Assembly: GCA_016630955.3 (NCBI GenBank)
Contig: CM049985.1
Coordinates: 1,364,001 to 1,428,000 of the forward strand
Reading direction: 5' to 3'
DNA: 64,000 nucleotides
Source of the DNA: Didymella arachidicola
Lineage: Eukaryota > Ascomycota > Dothideomycetes > Pleosporales > Didymellaceae
Translations under genes and position numbers: made by a program
Shown: positions 30,066-40,250 of the stretch, in pieces
Position numbering within the stretch: position 1 is the first letter of the stretch
How the letters are laid out: each line of letters starts with the position of its first letter
The notes under the pieces: generated by a model
Seen by the model: only the letters and a program-made list of their open reading frames with translations
What the model was told of the DNA's origin: nothing
The model's database searches: none

Positions 30066-30182
30066 TAGTGTAAGGGGTGGTTTTGGTGTGGTCTTGGCAA
30101 AAGTGGCCCGCTCGTTGACATGGTCCGCTCGTTGACATGGTCCGCTCGTTGTACATGTACGTTAGTATATATCTACGTTATA

Positions 30183-32047
30183 ACGTACATCACGGGCGAG
30201 CGGCGCACATGGGCGAGCGGCGCACTTTTGCCAAGACCCCACCAAATACACCTACATTATGGCCCAGAACACCACAAATTAGCCCTGCATAAGGCAAAAC
30301 AAGCTGTAATATTACTTAGGGACATCTTCTGCTCTATTATTGCACGTTCGTGCGTTGTGCCCACCCTCTCCGCACCGTCCACAGCGTCGTTGGGATGGTT
30401 CACCTCCTTCAGCACGCACCTGCGTCTTCCTCTTCTTTCCATCACTACGCGCGCTAAACTCTAATAGAGTAGTCCGCCGCTGGCCCTCTTTAACCGTGAG
30501 GCTTCCCTCTGTCTGGATATGCCTTCTTTTGCGCGATCTACGTTCTGTAGCAGCTGCTAGAGCTGCGTGAAGCGCAGCGTTCTCCCGTTGTGCCAAAGCC
30601 AGCTTGTGCGCAACAATTGCTGCCCCCTTTGAGACCTTCTCAAACGCTTCAACCATAGAGGTTGGTGAGCTGTCTATATGCCTCTGAATCCTCTTCTTCA
30701 CAAGCGTTGATTGGGACCCGAATTCTAAGGTATTGCTTGGGGTTTGCGACTGCCAGAGCGGGCTGTTTTGGGGGAGTGGTGGCGATGGGGTGCGCAGCCT
30801 CACATTCAGGGTTGATATAACGCGATCTGGGTCAAATGGAGCCAATCCGGCCCCTCGGAACCCTCCCTGGATGTTGCTGGAGGTTATAGCTTTGTTATAA
30901 GCTGCTATAAAGCATAGGAGGAACTCCTGCTTTGTGATGTGGTTAATCCGGTTGTGTATAAGCTGATTGACCTCATCCCCGTACGCCTTCTTTAGAGGGC
31001 CAAAACAAGCCACATCAAGTGGCTGAAGGAGGTGCGATGAGTGCGGAGGCATGCATAGGATCATAATCTTCTGATCCTTGCAGTATTGCGCGAATTCTGC
31101 AGTGTTATGGCTCCCATGACCATCAATAATCAGCAACCGGTGGCTGCCAACAGTACGCGCCTTTGTATGCCTGTTAAAGTGCTTCAACCAGTCAAAACCA
31201 AGCTCGTTAGTAGTCCAGCCGTTCTCAGAGACAGCAACAGTCCAATCCTGGGGCAGGTCATCGTCTTTGTACCAGTTGGACTGGTGGCGGCGGGCTTTGA
31301 AGATGATGTAGGGCGGGATTGCCCACCCTGTGGCATTGATGCCCTGGATGACCGTTACCCACTCGCGATTGCCTGGCTGGACTGCCTTTGCCCGTCCATG
31401 GTTCTCTGAAGCTGTGACGACTGCTCCTGGGCTTATCTGGCCCATCATGAAGCCTGTCTCATCGAAGTTGTACGTGTCGTCGTCCTGGATGCCATACTTG
31501 GCTTTGGTATTGGCTACAAGGTCAAACCAGCCCTGTATAACCTCAGGATCCTCACAGAGGGCTCTCTTGTAGTCGTACTTGCGATTAAAGACCACTTTGA
31601 GCTCCTCCTGACGCGAAACGAACGTGCTGGCCCAGTTTGAGCCAGCAGGGGCCAAACCGCGCTCTTTCCGCAGAGAATTGGCGATATCAGTCACATCTGC
31701 AAGCCGGGGGGGTTGTCCTTGCTTAGCTAGCTCAATTATATGCGTAACAATCACCTGCTCCTCAGTATTGGTCAGATTCCGTGAGTTGGCCATGGTATCG
31801 ACGCGTGAAGGTCGTCCGGCGCGTCGATGATGTAGCGTGGTCAAGGGCACGTTGTAGATAGCTGCAGCGCGTCGCAGGGAGAGTTTTAGGTCTTGTTTAA
31901 GAGCTTGGATTGCAAGCTGTATCTGAGCTTCTTTTAACGCGTCTTTCTGTTGTTTTCGTGGAGGCATTAGTAGAGGTTGGTGTTTTGGTAGGGTCTTGGC
32001 AAAAGTGTTCCGCTCGCCCATGTGTTCCGCTCGCATGTGATGTACGT
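30183..32047 (-). mobile_element. Complete pogo-type transposon (copy E4)
   Basis: 1,865 bp between TA at 30181-30182 and TA at 32048-32049, only 20 bases from copy E3. Ends begin ACGTACATCAC on both sides, but the iterons differ: GCGAGCGGCGCAC twice on the left and GCGAGCGGAACAC twice on the right. It contains an intact transposase gene. Confidence 0.9.
30312..31967 (-). CDS. Pogo/Fot1-like DDE_1 transposase with CCHC knuckle (copy E4)
   Basis: 551 residues from ATG at 31967; an in-frame ATG upstream at 32036 lies within the TIR. Same build as the enzyme of copy E2: helix-turn-helix (LSLRRAAAIYNVPLTTLHHR), CENP-B-like region, DDE_1 core with acidic residues in YNFDETGFMMG, LLIIDGHGSHNTAEF and PPHSSHLLQPLDV, and a CCHC knuckle (CGRCGEGGHNARTC). 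It differs from E2 mainly in the N-terminal DNA-binding region, in line with its different terminal iterons. No lesions seen. Confidence 0.9.
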   Translation of the reverse strand: MPPRKQQKDALKEAQIQLAIQALKQDLKLSLRRAAAIYNVPLTTLHHRRAGRPSRVDTMANSRNLTNTEEQVIVTHIIELAKQGQPPRLADVTDIANSLRKERGLAPAGSNWASTFVSRQEELKVVFNRKYDYKRALCEDPEVIQGWFDLVANTKAKYGIQDDDTYNFDETGFMMGQISPGAVVTASENHGRAKAVQPGNREWVTVIQGINATGWAIPPYIIFKARRHQSNWYKDDDLPQDWTVAVSENGWTTNELGFDWLKHFNRHTKARTVGSHRLLIIDGHGSHNTAEFAQYCKDQKIMILCMPPHSSHLLQPLDVACFGPLKKAYGDEVNQLIHNRINHITKQEFLLCFIAAYNKAITSSNIQGGFRGAGLAPFDPDRVISTLNVRLRTPSPPLPQNSPLWQSQTPSNTLEFGSQSTLVKKRIQRHIDSSPTSMVEAFEKVSKGAAIVAHKLALAQRENAALHAALAAATERRSRKRRHIQTEGSLTVKEGQRRTTLLEFSARSDGKKRKTQVRAEGGEPSQRRCGRCGEGGHNARTCNNRAEDVPK

Positions 32048-32370
32048 TATATTTATCTAACTCTTAAATAGCTAAATTTATATGCTAAAGTAGGAATAAA
32101 GATTTAGGTTAGTTAGCTGAACTTTAGCATTAGCCGGCTTAACTGTATCCTCCGCGGCGCGCCCGGGCGCCATCGGTCGACGGTGGGCCAGTCGGGCATT
32201 ACGGGCGAATACGAGCACCCCCGAGTAGCAGCAGCAACAGCAACAGCGCCGGGCTCTTCATGCTCATCTGTGCTTGTTCTCATGTGCTATAGCCTCACTG
32301 TCTGGATGTCTTGAGCGTCTTTGTTGGATACCCCCTTTTCCGCACATTCACTCCACGATAAGCCTGCGCG
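32048..32370. other. Boundary between transposon nest and the Sip3-like gene
   Basis: About 80 bases of AT-rich sequence, then a sudden change near 32150 to GC-rich promoter sequence (GCGGCGCGCCCGGGCGCC) of the next gene. No gene seen. Confidence 0.5.
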
Positions 32371-35300
32371 ATGGCTGAGGCGGAGGCCCAGCAGCCCACT
32401 CTCCAGCCCGTCTCGCGGCCGTTGGCGTTGATGTATGCAGAAGCGCTTTGCATGGCAAGACAGCAGACTGATCTGGTGTAGCCCCGTCGTGATCAAAGAA
32501 GCAGCCCTCGACTCGCCGACCTTTCGTGCAACCGCCGTCCACTTTGGCGACCAGATCGAGCTGATAGAACGATGGCTCGACTCGTACGTCCGCGCAACCT
32601 CGCGGCTCGCGTCTGAGCTCAGCACCCTCCAGGGCATCGTCGACACATATGTGCAGGCTTCACATCCGCCGTTGCAGCTGTCCGAGGCAATCCTCGACCA
32701 CGACTACACGGTGCTGGCTCTCAAGCGCTTCGGCGAGGGCGCACGCGAGTACTGGAACAGCACGTGTCGAAGCTTGAAGAGGGCCGAGTTGAGTGTCTGC
32801 GAGCCACTCCGGGCGTTTCTGAACAATGACCTGCGCGTGCTGAAGGAGGCGCGCAAGAACCTCGACCTCACCCAGCGCACCTTCGACGGTGCCATTGCCC
32901 GCTATGCCAGCCAGGTCAAGTCGAAGGAGGCCTCGTCGCTGCGAGAAGACGCCTTCCAGCTGCACGAAGCGCGGCGAGCATACCTGCAAGCGAGCATGAA
33001 CTTCTGCGTGCTGGCCCCGCAAGTGCGACTGACGCTAGATAAGGTCCTCGTCAAGGTCATTCACGAGCAGTGGCGCGACATGAAGGCGGCCAAGGATGCT
33101 CCCACCAAGGCATTCGCTCTTGGCAACTCAGACATCGAGCGGGTCCGAGGCTGGAGCAAGGAGATGGAGAACGGCGAGCGCGTCTTCAAGAGGGAGCTGC
33201 ATCTGGCGAGACAGCAGGTCGAGCAGGCCGCCGAGCTGAGCGTACGGCCGTCGCGAGATCTCGACTCCTACGCAGCCTCTACAGTTGCCTACCTGGGTCA
33301 GCCCGGCCCGTCCTCCGCCAACCTACCGTCGCCCGCGAAACCTGATCCAGCGAATGAGAAGGCTGAGAAGCAGGGCTGGCTCTTCCAGCGCACAATCACC
33401 GGCAAACCCGCGAGGACATATTGGGTGAGGAGATGGTTCTTTGTCAAGAACGGCATCTTCGGCTGGCTTACACAAGGTACACGCTCGGGTGCCGTCGAGG
33501 AGTCTGAGAAGATTGGTGTTCTGCTTTGCGGTATTCGCCCTGCTTTCCAAGAAGAGCGACGCTTCTGCTTCGAAGTCAAGACGAAAGACACCACAATTCT
33601 TCTGCAGGCTGACACTCAAACCGACATCACTGAGTGGATAGCTGCATTCGAAGTCGCCAAGCGGAAGGCGCTGGAGGACACCTCGAACAGTATACCAGCT
33701 CAAGGTGCTGTCGACGCTGCATTCTCTATCAGTCCGCCAGTCGCACCCGAGTTTGCAGCGAAGACATCAGAAGGACACGCTGCTCATCCAAGTGACGATC
33801 CCGTTGGTATAGATCGCGCCGAGACATCACTCGGTATTCCTGGGGGCGAGGTTTCACGGGGGGTCAGCATGGATGTCTCCCGCCGAAGTACTGGCTTCGA
33901 CAGAGATGGCGACATTGGGCGACGTGACCATGCTGCCAGAATCATGGAGAAGCTCGACTTATCACGCAAATCAACAGCTGGGCCGCAGCTCAGCGGAAGC
34001 AACCCGTCGTCCGCAACAGGCGGCATTGCTAGCCTTATATCCGCCAGTCTTGCTTCGGCCAGCCACAGCATAGGGCAGGTTGGGCAAATCACCGCTCCCG
34101 CACCTGGTCTTCCTGATACGCGACTCGTCATGGGTCAGACCCTCCCTTACACTAGTCTCTCACCAAACACCCTGGCAAACCCGCCCGCACCCACAAACCT
34201 CAGCAAGGCTGCCGTTGCTGTTAGCGGAGAGCGAGGGCTTGGTATAGGTAAGTCTGGCAATATGCCTGGAGGTCTGATGGCCAACTTGTGGGGTTCCGTG
34301 AATTGGGGATATGTTCACAAAATCGGCAAACCTGAGGAGCCTGGGACCCGCGACCGCAGCATATCTGGGCCACCCAGCCCGATCAAGTCACATGGTGAGC
34401 CTTTTGAAGTCAAGTCAGATGCCGCCACGAACGCGGAAGCAACAGCAGATCCTGCACCTCGCGCTCATCGTAAGACTATTAGTCTTGGTGGCACTCTCGG
34501 CCGCCCCTCAACCTCAGATGGGGAATTCCCTAACCACTATCCTGCCGCACTAAGGATGCAAGATGCGCAGTTCAGGATCCTGTTCCCTTCAGTACCTCGT
34601 CCCGAGAAGCTAGTGCTTGTCTTCCGTGCTGTCTGGAATCCGACCGAGCAGCAAGAGTTTCCAGGTCGTGTATATGTGACGACGAAAGATATCTACTTTT
34701 ACAGCAATCACCTCGGTCTCGTGCTCGTGACAGGGATCTTCATGGGTCAGATTGACGAAGTCACTGCAGCGCCCGGAAAGGATTGCGACTTCCTCTTCTT
34801 GCACTTTAAGACTGATGCAAGCGAGGATGGCGCAACCAGAGTCACCGTCAAGACTTTCCTCGAGCCTCTGAAGCTCCTACAGAGACGTCTTAACTTCTTG
34901 GTGCGCAACGCCACGACAGGAGATCACGACCTGGAAGAAGTCATCAAAGCTCTTATTAAGATGGAGACAGATGATAACCACCAGTCAGCAGGTGAGGAAG
35001 GCTGGGAAGAAATCTCGGCTGATACTCCCCACGACCCGGGCTACGGCGGAAAGAACATCAAGACTAGTCTTCGCATTGATGGTAATCTGTTTGGGCCATC
35101 TGGCATCGGTGCCGGTAAGAGCACGGCCAAATTCAAATTGCCCTCGCAGCCAGTCGTTTTTGCCCCTGCCGGCATGACCCGAGTGGCAGTCGAGAAAGAG
35201 TACGAGATCAGTGCAAAGGGTCTCTTCCACATATTATTTGGCGACAAGAGCGCGGTGTTCCAGCTGCTGTACAGGGAACGACTTGCAAAGCGCGTGGTGC

Positions 35301-36578
35301 AAGGTCCTTGGACAGCAACAGACAAGACTCACCAGCGTCGTGACTTTGAGTACGAGATTGCGCAGTCTGGTAAGAACGGCGCCAACGTCGTGATCAACGA
35401 CTACCAGGTCATCGAGGTCATGAACGATCATCTTTGCTATGTGGTTTCAGACAGGAAGACGCCTTGGTACTTACCAGGACACGAGCGGTTTGTGCTGCTC
35501 AGTAAAGTCGTCATCACCCACGTGTCGAAGGCGAGATGTAAGCTTGCAGTGCACACCAAGATCGACTGGAAGCGCAACCCGCGTGTTGCGAAGAAGCTCA
35601 TCGAGCGTCAGGGTCTTCAAGACCTGGAGCTAGAGGCGCAAGATCTCGTCGACGTTGTCAACGATCAAGTTGCTCGCCTTGGACATAACAAAAGCACTGG
35701 CAAAGTCACCAACATCTTCGGTCAGATCGGCGTGAGCACACAAGCCGTGCAGATGAATGCAGAGGACATCCCGCCACCGAACCGTCCACGCAAGTTTAAG
35801 CTGCGGCCAACCACGACTGGCTCTTTTATCGCGCAGTATGTTGGCAACGTGATCATCAGTGTCCTGTCAACAGTCATGAGCTGGATCCTCGCAATCTTTG
35901 CAGGCATTGGCAACGTCGTCTCCGCACACAAATTGTTGGTCGTGCTGCTACTCGTGAGTGGAGGCGCGAATTTTTTCTACACCTCCAAAGATAGTTGGGC
36001 ATGGTGGACTGAGCGCAACGCCGCAAACTACATGTCGCGTCTGGGCGTTGGGCCATCGACCACCATGACACGCGCTGTCTACCTGCGCGACATCGTCGAG
36101 GCCTTCGCCAACCCAAACGAGACTGGCATCGAGCTCGCGTTGCCCACTGGTAGCATCGCAGATAACAGATGGTAAGTCGTCCATCCGTGATCATGCCAGT
36201 GACATGCTAATTCTGAGCAGCCACCAAACGTTCACCCACCTCCTCGAACAACCTTCCTCCACCTTGCCACCAAACTCCTTCTACGATCCGACCACATACA
36301 GCACGCGACGTCTCGAGCGCACAAGACGCAACCTCGGCTCGCAACGCCACGATCTGCTCGTTGCACTGCGCGTAGTCAACAGGATAGAGCAAGAAGTTGT
36401 GGAGGCAGAGTACGAACACTGGTTGCTCGACGAGACGCAGAAGTGCGCCAAGGTCGGCACGATGCTAGATGGTAGCAAGAAGAGGGATAAGACAGTCCAG
36501 GCATGGGTGAAGGGGTATTGCGGTGACTGTGAGACGAGCTTGAATCTGGTGAGACAGGGCAGGAAAGGTCTGATTTGA
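32371..36578 (+). CDS. Sip3/Lam-type BAR-PH-VASt protein
   Basis: Three exons: 32371-32432, 32482-36171, 36221-36578 (1,369 residues), with introns of 49 nt each. The start at 32371 is chosen because splicing at GTATGC joins LALI to PVVIKEAALDSPTFRA, the usual family beginning. Residues about 30-260 form a BAR-like helical domain. About 325-430 is a PH domain (KQGWLFQRTITGKPARTYWV). There is a long disordered linker. About 945-1090 is a VASt/StART-like domain (GPWTATDKTHQRRDFEYEI). Hydrophobic segments near 1150-1195 (VIISVLSTVMSWILAIFAGI) anchor it, followed by a helical tail. Yeast Ysp1/Sip3/Lam proteins move sterols at ER-plasma membrane contacts. Assignment to Sip3 versus Ysp1 is not resolved. 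Confidence 0.88.
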
Positions 36579-37299
36579 TCGTGGAGCAATACGGCTTTGC
36601 ATAGCGCGGCGTAGTTCAGAAGCATAATTTGGGAGTTTGAGAGCTCAGTGACTTCGAATAATGGTACTATCTGTCTTGTCAGCCCTTGAGGCCCGCTGTG
36701 TGAGCTCTGCGATTCCACTGGGATTTTTAGAGAGCTGGACTGTGTCCATGAGCGAACTCCCACTGTCTGTAGAGGTTTGTCAAAGGTACTTCGCACAGCT
36801 GTGTGAGCACGATCACCATCGCCGACACTTCATCTCAACCCAAGCTAGAAGAGAGAAGTAGACCACTTAAGCAGAAGTAACAATCTGAAACAGCAAGACT
36901 TGTGTTGAATTCTTCGATTGAATCCTCGGACTGTTCATGGAAATATGTCCTGATCGAAAGGCATTTCTATACAAGGCATGTGGTGTCCACCTGACAACGC
37001 AGGTTGCTGTATTCGCCTTTAGAATCTTCCCAAATGGCCTACCAACTCATAATGACCAAGAAGACAAGGCGGACTTCTCATGTCCATGGCGCTGGTACTG
37101 GACCAAACGAAGTGGGCGTAGAGTACCCAGATGTCGCCTGTCCATCAGGGTACTATCCCACACCTCGACTCCACCACATAGACGAAAACCTCAAAGCCAC
37201 ATCCCACGACAATTCCGCATCATCAAACAACCCGTACGTTCATCATTCATCTGCCTACAATCCTACTCCCAACTAACAACTCGCTCATAGACCCTCACC
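36579..37299. other. Intergenic, with promoter and 5' leader of RPS29
   Basis: No coding gene. A likely 5'-leader intron of RPS29 lies at 37234-37290: donor GTACGT, branch CTAACAA, acceptor CATAG, nine bases before the start codon. Confidence 0.45.
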
Positions 37300-37580
37300 A
37301 TGTCCCACGAATCCCTCTGGTACTCCCGCCGGCGCACGTACGGCAAGGGCTCGCGCAGCTGGTACGTCCGCAACGGTCTTGATCTCCCGACGATTCGTAT
37401 TGACAGAAGCAGTGTCGTGACGGGCGAGCGCAAGCACGCAGGTCTGATCCGCAAGTACGGGCTCAACATGAGCCGTCAGGCGTTCCGGGAGAAGGCTGCT
37501 GAGATTGGGTTTGTCAAGGTATGGCGCTTTCTTTGAGAGTATGTGTGGGGATGAGGGCTGATGGAATGCAGTACCGTTGA
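37300..37580 (+). CDS. RPS29: 40S ribosomal protein S29 with most zinc ligands missing
   Basis: Exons 37300-37361, 37413-37518 and 37572-37580 give 58 residues, ending GFVK-YR. The start MSHESLWYSRRRTYGKGSRS, the core HAGLIRKYGLN and FREKAAEIGF identify eS29/uS14. The usual protein is about 56 residues with four Cys holding one zinc (C-X2-C and C-X2-C). Here only the first Cys remains (created across the first splice junction), the spacing up to HAGLIRK is two residues longer, and the second pair reads NMSRQAF in place of CXXC. Intron 1 (51 nt) is a multiple of three and has no stop, so its retention would add 17 residues. Donor GTACGT and acceptor GCAG support splicing. Confidence 0.8.
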
Positions 37581-40250
37581 GGAGAGTGTGTGGAACTGCA
37601 AAACAGGATGGATGGGGGACGGGAGTGAGAAGATGCAATGAAAGGTTGTTCGAGATTCGTATTGAATGACAGAAAGGTGAAATTGCAATGCTACTGCAGG
37701 GTCGTATTTCCCAATAGAGATCGGAAACAGCTGAGAGGCATGGCTTTCGGTTTTCGGGTGCACATCCATTGATTCTTCGTCGCATTTGGAGCAAAGGACA
37801 GGCAGATCCATACAGTTGCATCCCTGAAGTTTGGTATTTCGACCCAGAGAGAAGAAGACATTTGAGGATTGAAGACTTGATGCACAGTTTCACGGTTGCA
37901 TGCAACTTTGGGAGCTTGCAGACTCCTGGGGAGCCAGAAGCATGAGATGAAATGTCTCTGAATAGTTTCTGGTCTTTGAACAGTAGATACGCATGGTGAG
38001 TCAGTGCAACACTTTCAGGGCTTTATGTGGAAACTGCAATAGCGATCGGACAGGTGCAGTATACCACGGTGCCCCAAGTCCTTTCCGTCAGGTTTGATTC
38101 TTAAATGGCGTTTAAGGTAATAATTCGTCAGTATTGATCTTTGTGGTGGATCTCACAGCCTAGAATAGTCATAGACTTTGGTGTGCAGACATGTGTCACA
38201 ATCATTCCATTTTGAGCAGAAGCAGAACAGCAACATGGATGTACGGGATACCTATTTTTAGATCCACAAATCCCAATATTCGTTCTTGTACGAGCTTTTG
38301 TGAACCAGGTATTGCAGCATTCTGGAGGAATTTGCTGTCGTAAAGGCCTCTGACGAAATACAATAGGACGGACAGCACATTAAGTCCATGCTTGTAGATG
38401 GCCAGGTGTTTTCAATGCAAATTTGCTTTCCCGGCCCTCATCGGTGAAGATTGAACCCATTCTAAGAATTTGTAAAGATGAAAAGGGAAACTGGATCTGA
38501 ATTTGATACTCTCTTGGTAGCGAACATCTGCCAGGGACACGTACAATTTGAGTAGAAGGCAAAGATCGTCATGAAAGCTAGCGAGGTACTCGTTGAGAAA
38601 CATTTTGCTTTGTATGTAAGTGAAAGATCAAGACGAGAAGGCTAAGATCCAAATTTTATAGAAGCCTTGCAGAAACGGAATGTGCTACGCAAGCACTGAT
38701 AGGACGTCCGTAGATCTCGCACACATGTACTCGATATCGAAATACCTGTACTCGGATCTGGTACAAGACATAATTAGTTCGTTGCAGTGTTTTAATGAGT
38801 TGCAGATAATACGATATGGACCAGAAAATCGAAAGACTGCGCAGAACTGTACAATCTAGGTCACGTCCTTTCGAACAGCATATACAATTGGTGGTGTTGT
38901 TTTTCGCAGAGAAATTCTTAGAGGGCATAGCATGAGCGACTACGCACTGTGGGTACTTCTCGCGGTCCATTGCTGTGAAAGCGAGAACGCAGAGACTCGG
39001 CGATTAGAACGTAAGATCCGTCTCCGGGATGTGAAGATACTAGCAAACGACATGCGGACCATAAGGTTTTGGTATTATTGTTTTGATCGCGCAAAAACGC
39101 ACGCTGAGCTGTTCCGGGGCAGAGGACGGAACAACATACCGTGGCGTAGTCAATTGTTTTCATTACGCTGGTTGCCTCAAGAAGAAACCTTGTTCGGCGA
39201 CCATGGGCTCTCATCGTTGTTTTTTTGGAGAACATTTCTTTCATTTACTCCCAGGCTTCGTTGGCGCCTTTCTGATAGGGCACCAACATCACATTGCTAG
39301 CAAACATCTTTGAACTCTTGGCCGAAGGAAGTGGCATGATGACGGAGAGAGATAGCTCGACTCTAAGAATAGAGAAGGCCAGAGGCAGACATCCCCTGGC
39401 CACTAGGATGTTTTTGAATAGAAAATATCCACGACATTGATACAGATAGGCGGAATAGAATTCTGAATTGAGTTTTGTATGCCGACAAGCAGGACAATCT
39501 GAGCCGCAGTGGGTATTCAGCGGTGAAACCAGGACATTTAGGAGCCGTGTCTACTTTTAGGCGCAGGCGGAAAGCGCAGGCGTGCGGGAGCCGTGTCTTT
39601 TTTTTTTTTTTTTGAAGCAGGCAAAACGCGCAGACATGCATATCTACTCCTCTTCTTTCGATCCTCGATCCTATCGGAGAGCAAAGATAGAGACGAGGAC
39701 TGAAAATATGGCAGCTGGTGACTTTATAGTACGGTCAAGAGAGTGCAAACACGGGCTGCGGTTTCCGGGAAACATTGGACAAGAACCGGTTGAGCAAGAC
39801 TCTGGGTTTGAAACCTTCGTGATCAGTCTCGAATTGATCGCGCAAAGGAAGCGCATCCAGACATGGTGAAGGAGAGAGAATGGTCTTAGGCGGATTTCGG
39901 ACACATGAAAGAGAACATCAATTTGGAAGATTCGTTCTGGAAGGTCAGCGCACATCCTGAGGTTCTCCACGTATATTGTGTGCCAAAAACAAGGCACAAG
40001 CATGGCAACTCTGGAGTCCTGATTTGACGGTGCAGACAGCGAAAGATTGCAAGAAAACGAAGATTAGACATCCCACAAGCTGACACGTATGGTAACATAC
40101 AATCACGTGGTCGGTCTCGTTGACTCGCGCGTCGTCGACGTTATGTTGAGGAGAAGTGTGGCACGCGTCATGTTGCAAGGCTGAGATGCGCGAGCTGACT
40201 CATGTTCTCTTGTACCAAAACAGCTCGAAGCTTTGCTGCATGCCATCGCT
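37581..40250. other. 2.7-kb stretch without recognised gene
   Basis: Longest gene-free interval in the right half. Frames such as 38932-39300 have no motif or codon pattern that convinces. It contains a poly-T run and a degenerate direct repeat (listed separately). A non-coding RNA gene cannot be excluded. Confidence 0.35.
39540..39640 (+). repeat. Degenerate direct repeat with poly-T expansion
   Basis: GGAGCCGTGTCT occurs at about 39541 and again at about 39588. Each copy is followed by a related GCAGGC...GCGCAG(A/G)C stretch. The second copy contains a run of about 18 T. Confidence 0.6.

Larger units (their letters stand above)
21115..30162 (-). mobile_element. Decayed pogo-type element (copy E3), split by a gypsy element
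   Basis: Begins ACGTACATGTAC after TA (21113-21114) and ends GTACATGTACGT before TA (30163-30164). Its two halves, 21115-22420 and 29587-30162, are separated by the LTR retrotransposon, with CCTAG duplicated at the junction. The left end has two iterons; the right end has three (the CAACGAGCGGACCATGT unit is repeated). Outside the retroelement it is about 1.9 kb, like the other copies. Confidence 0.88.
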
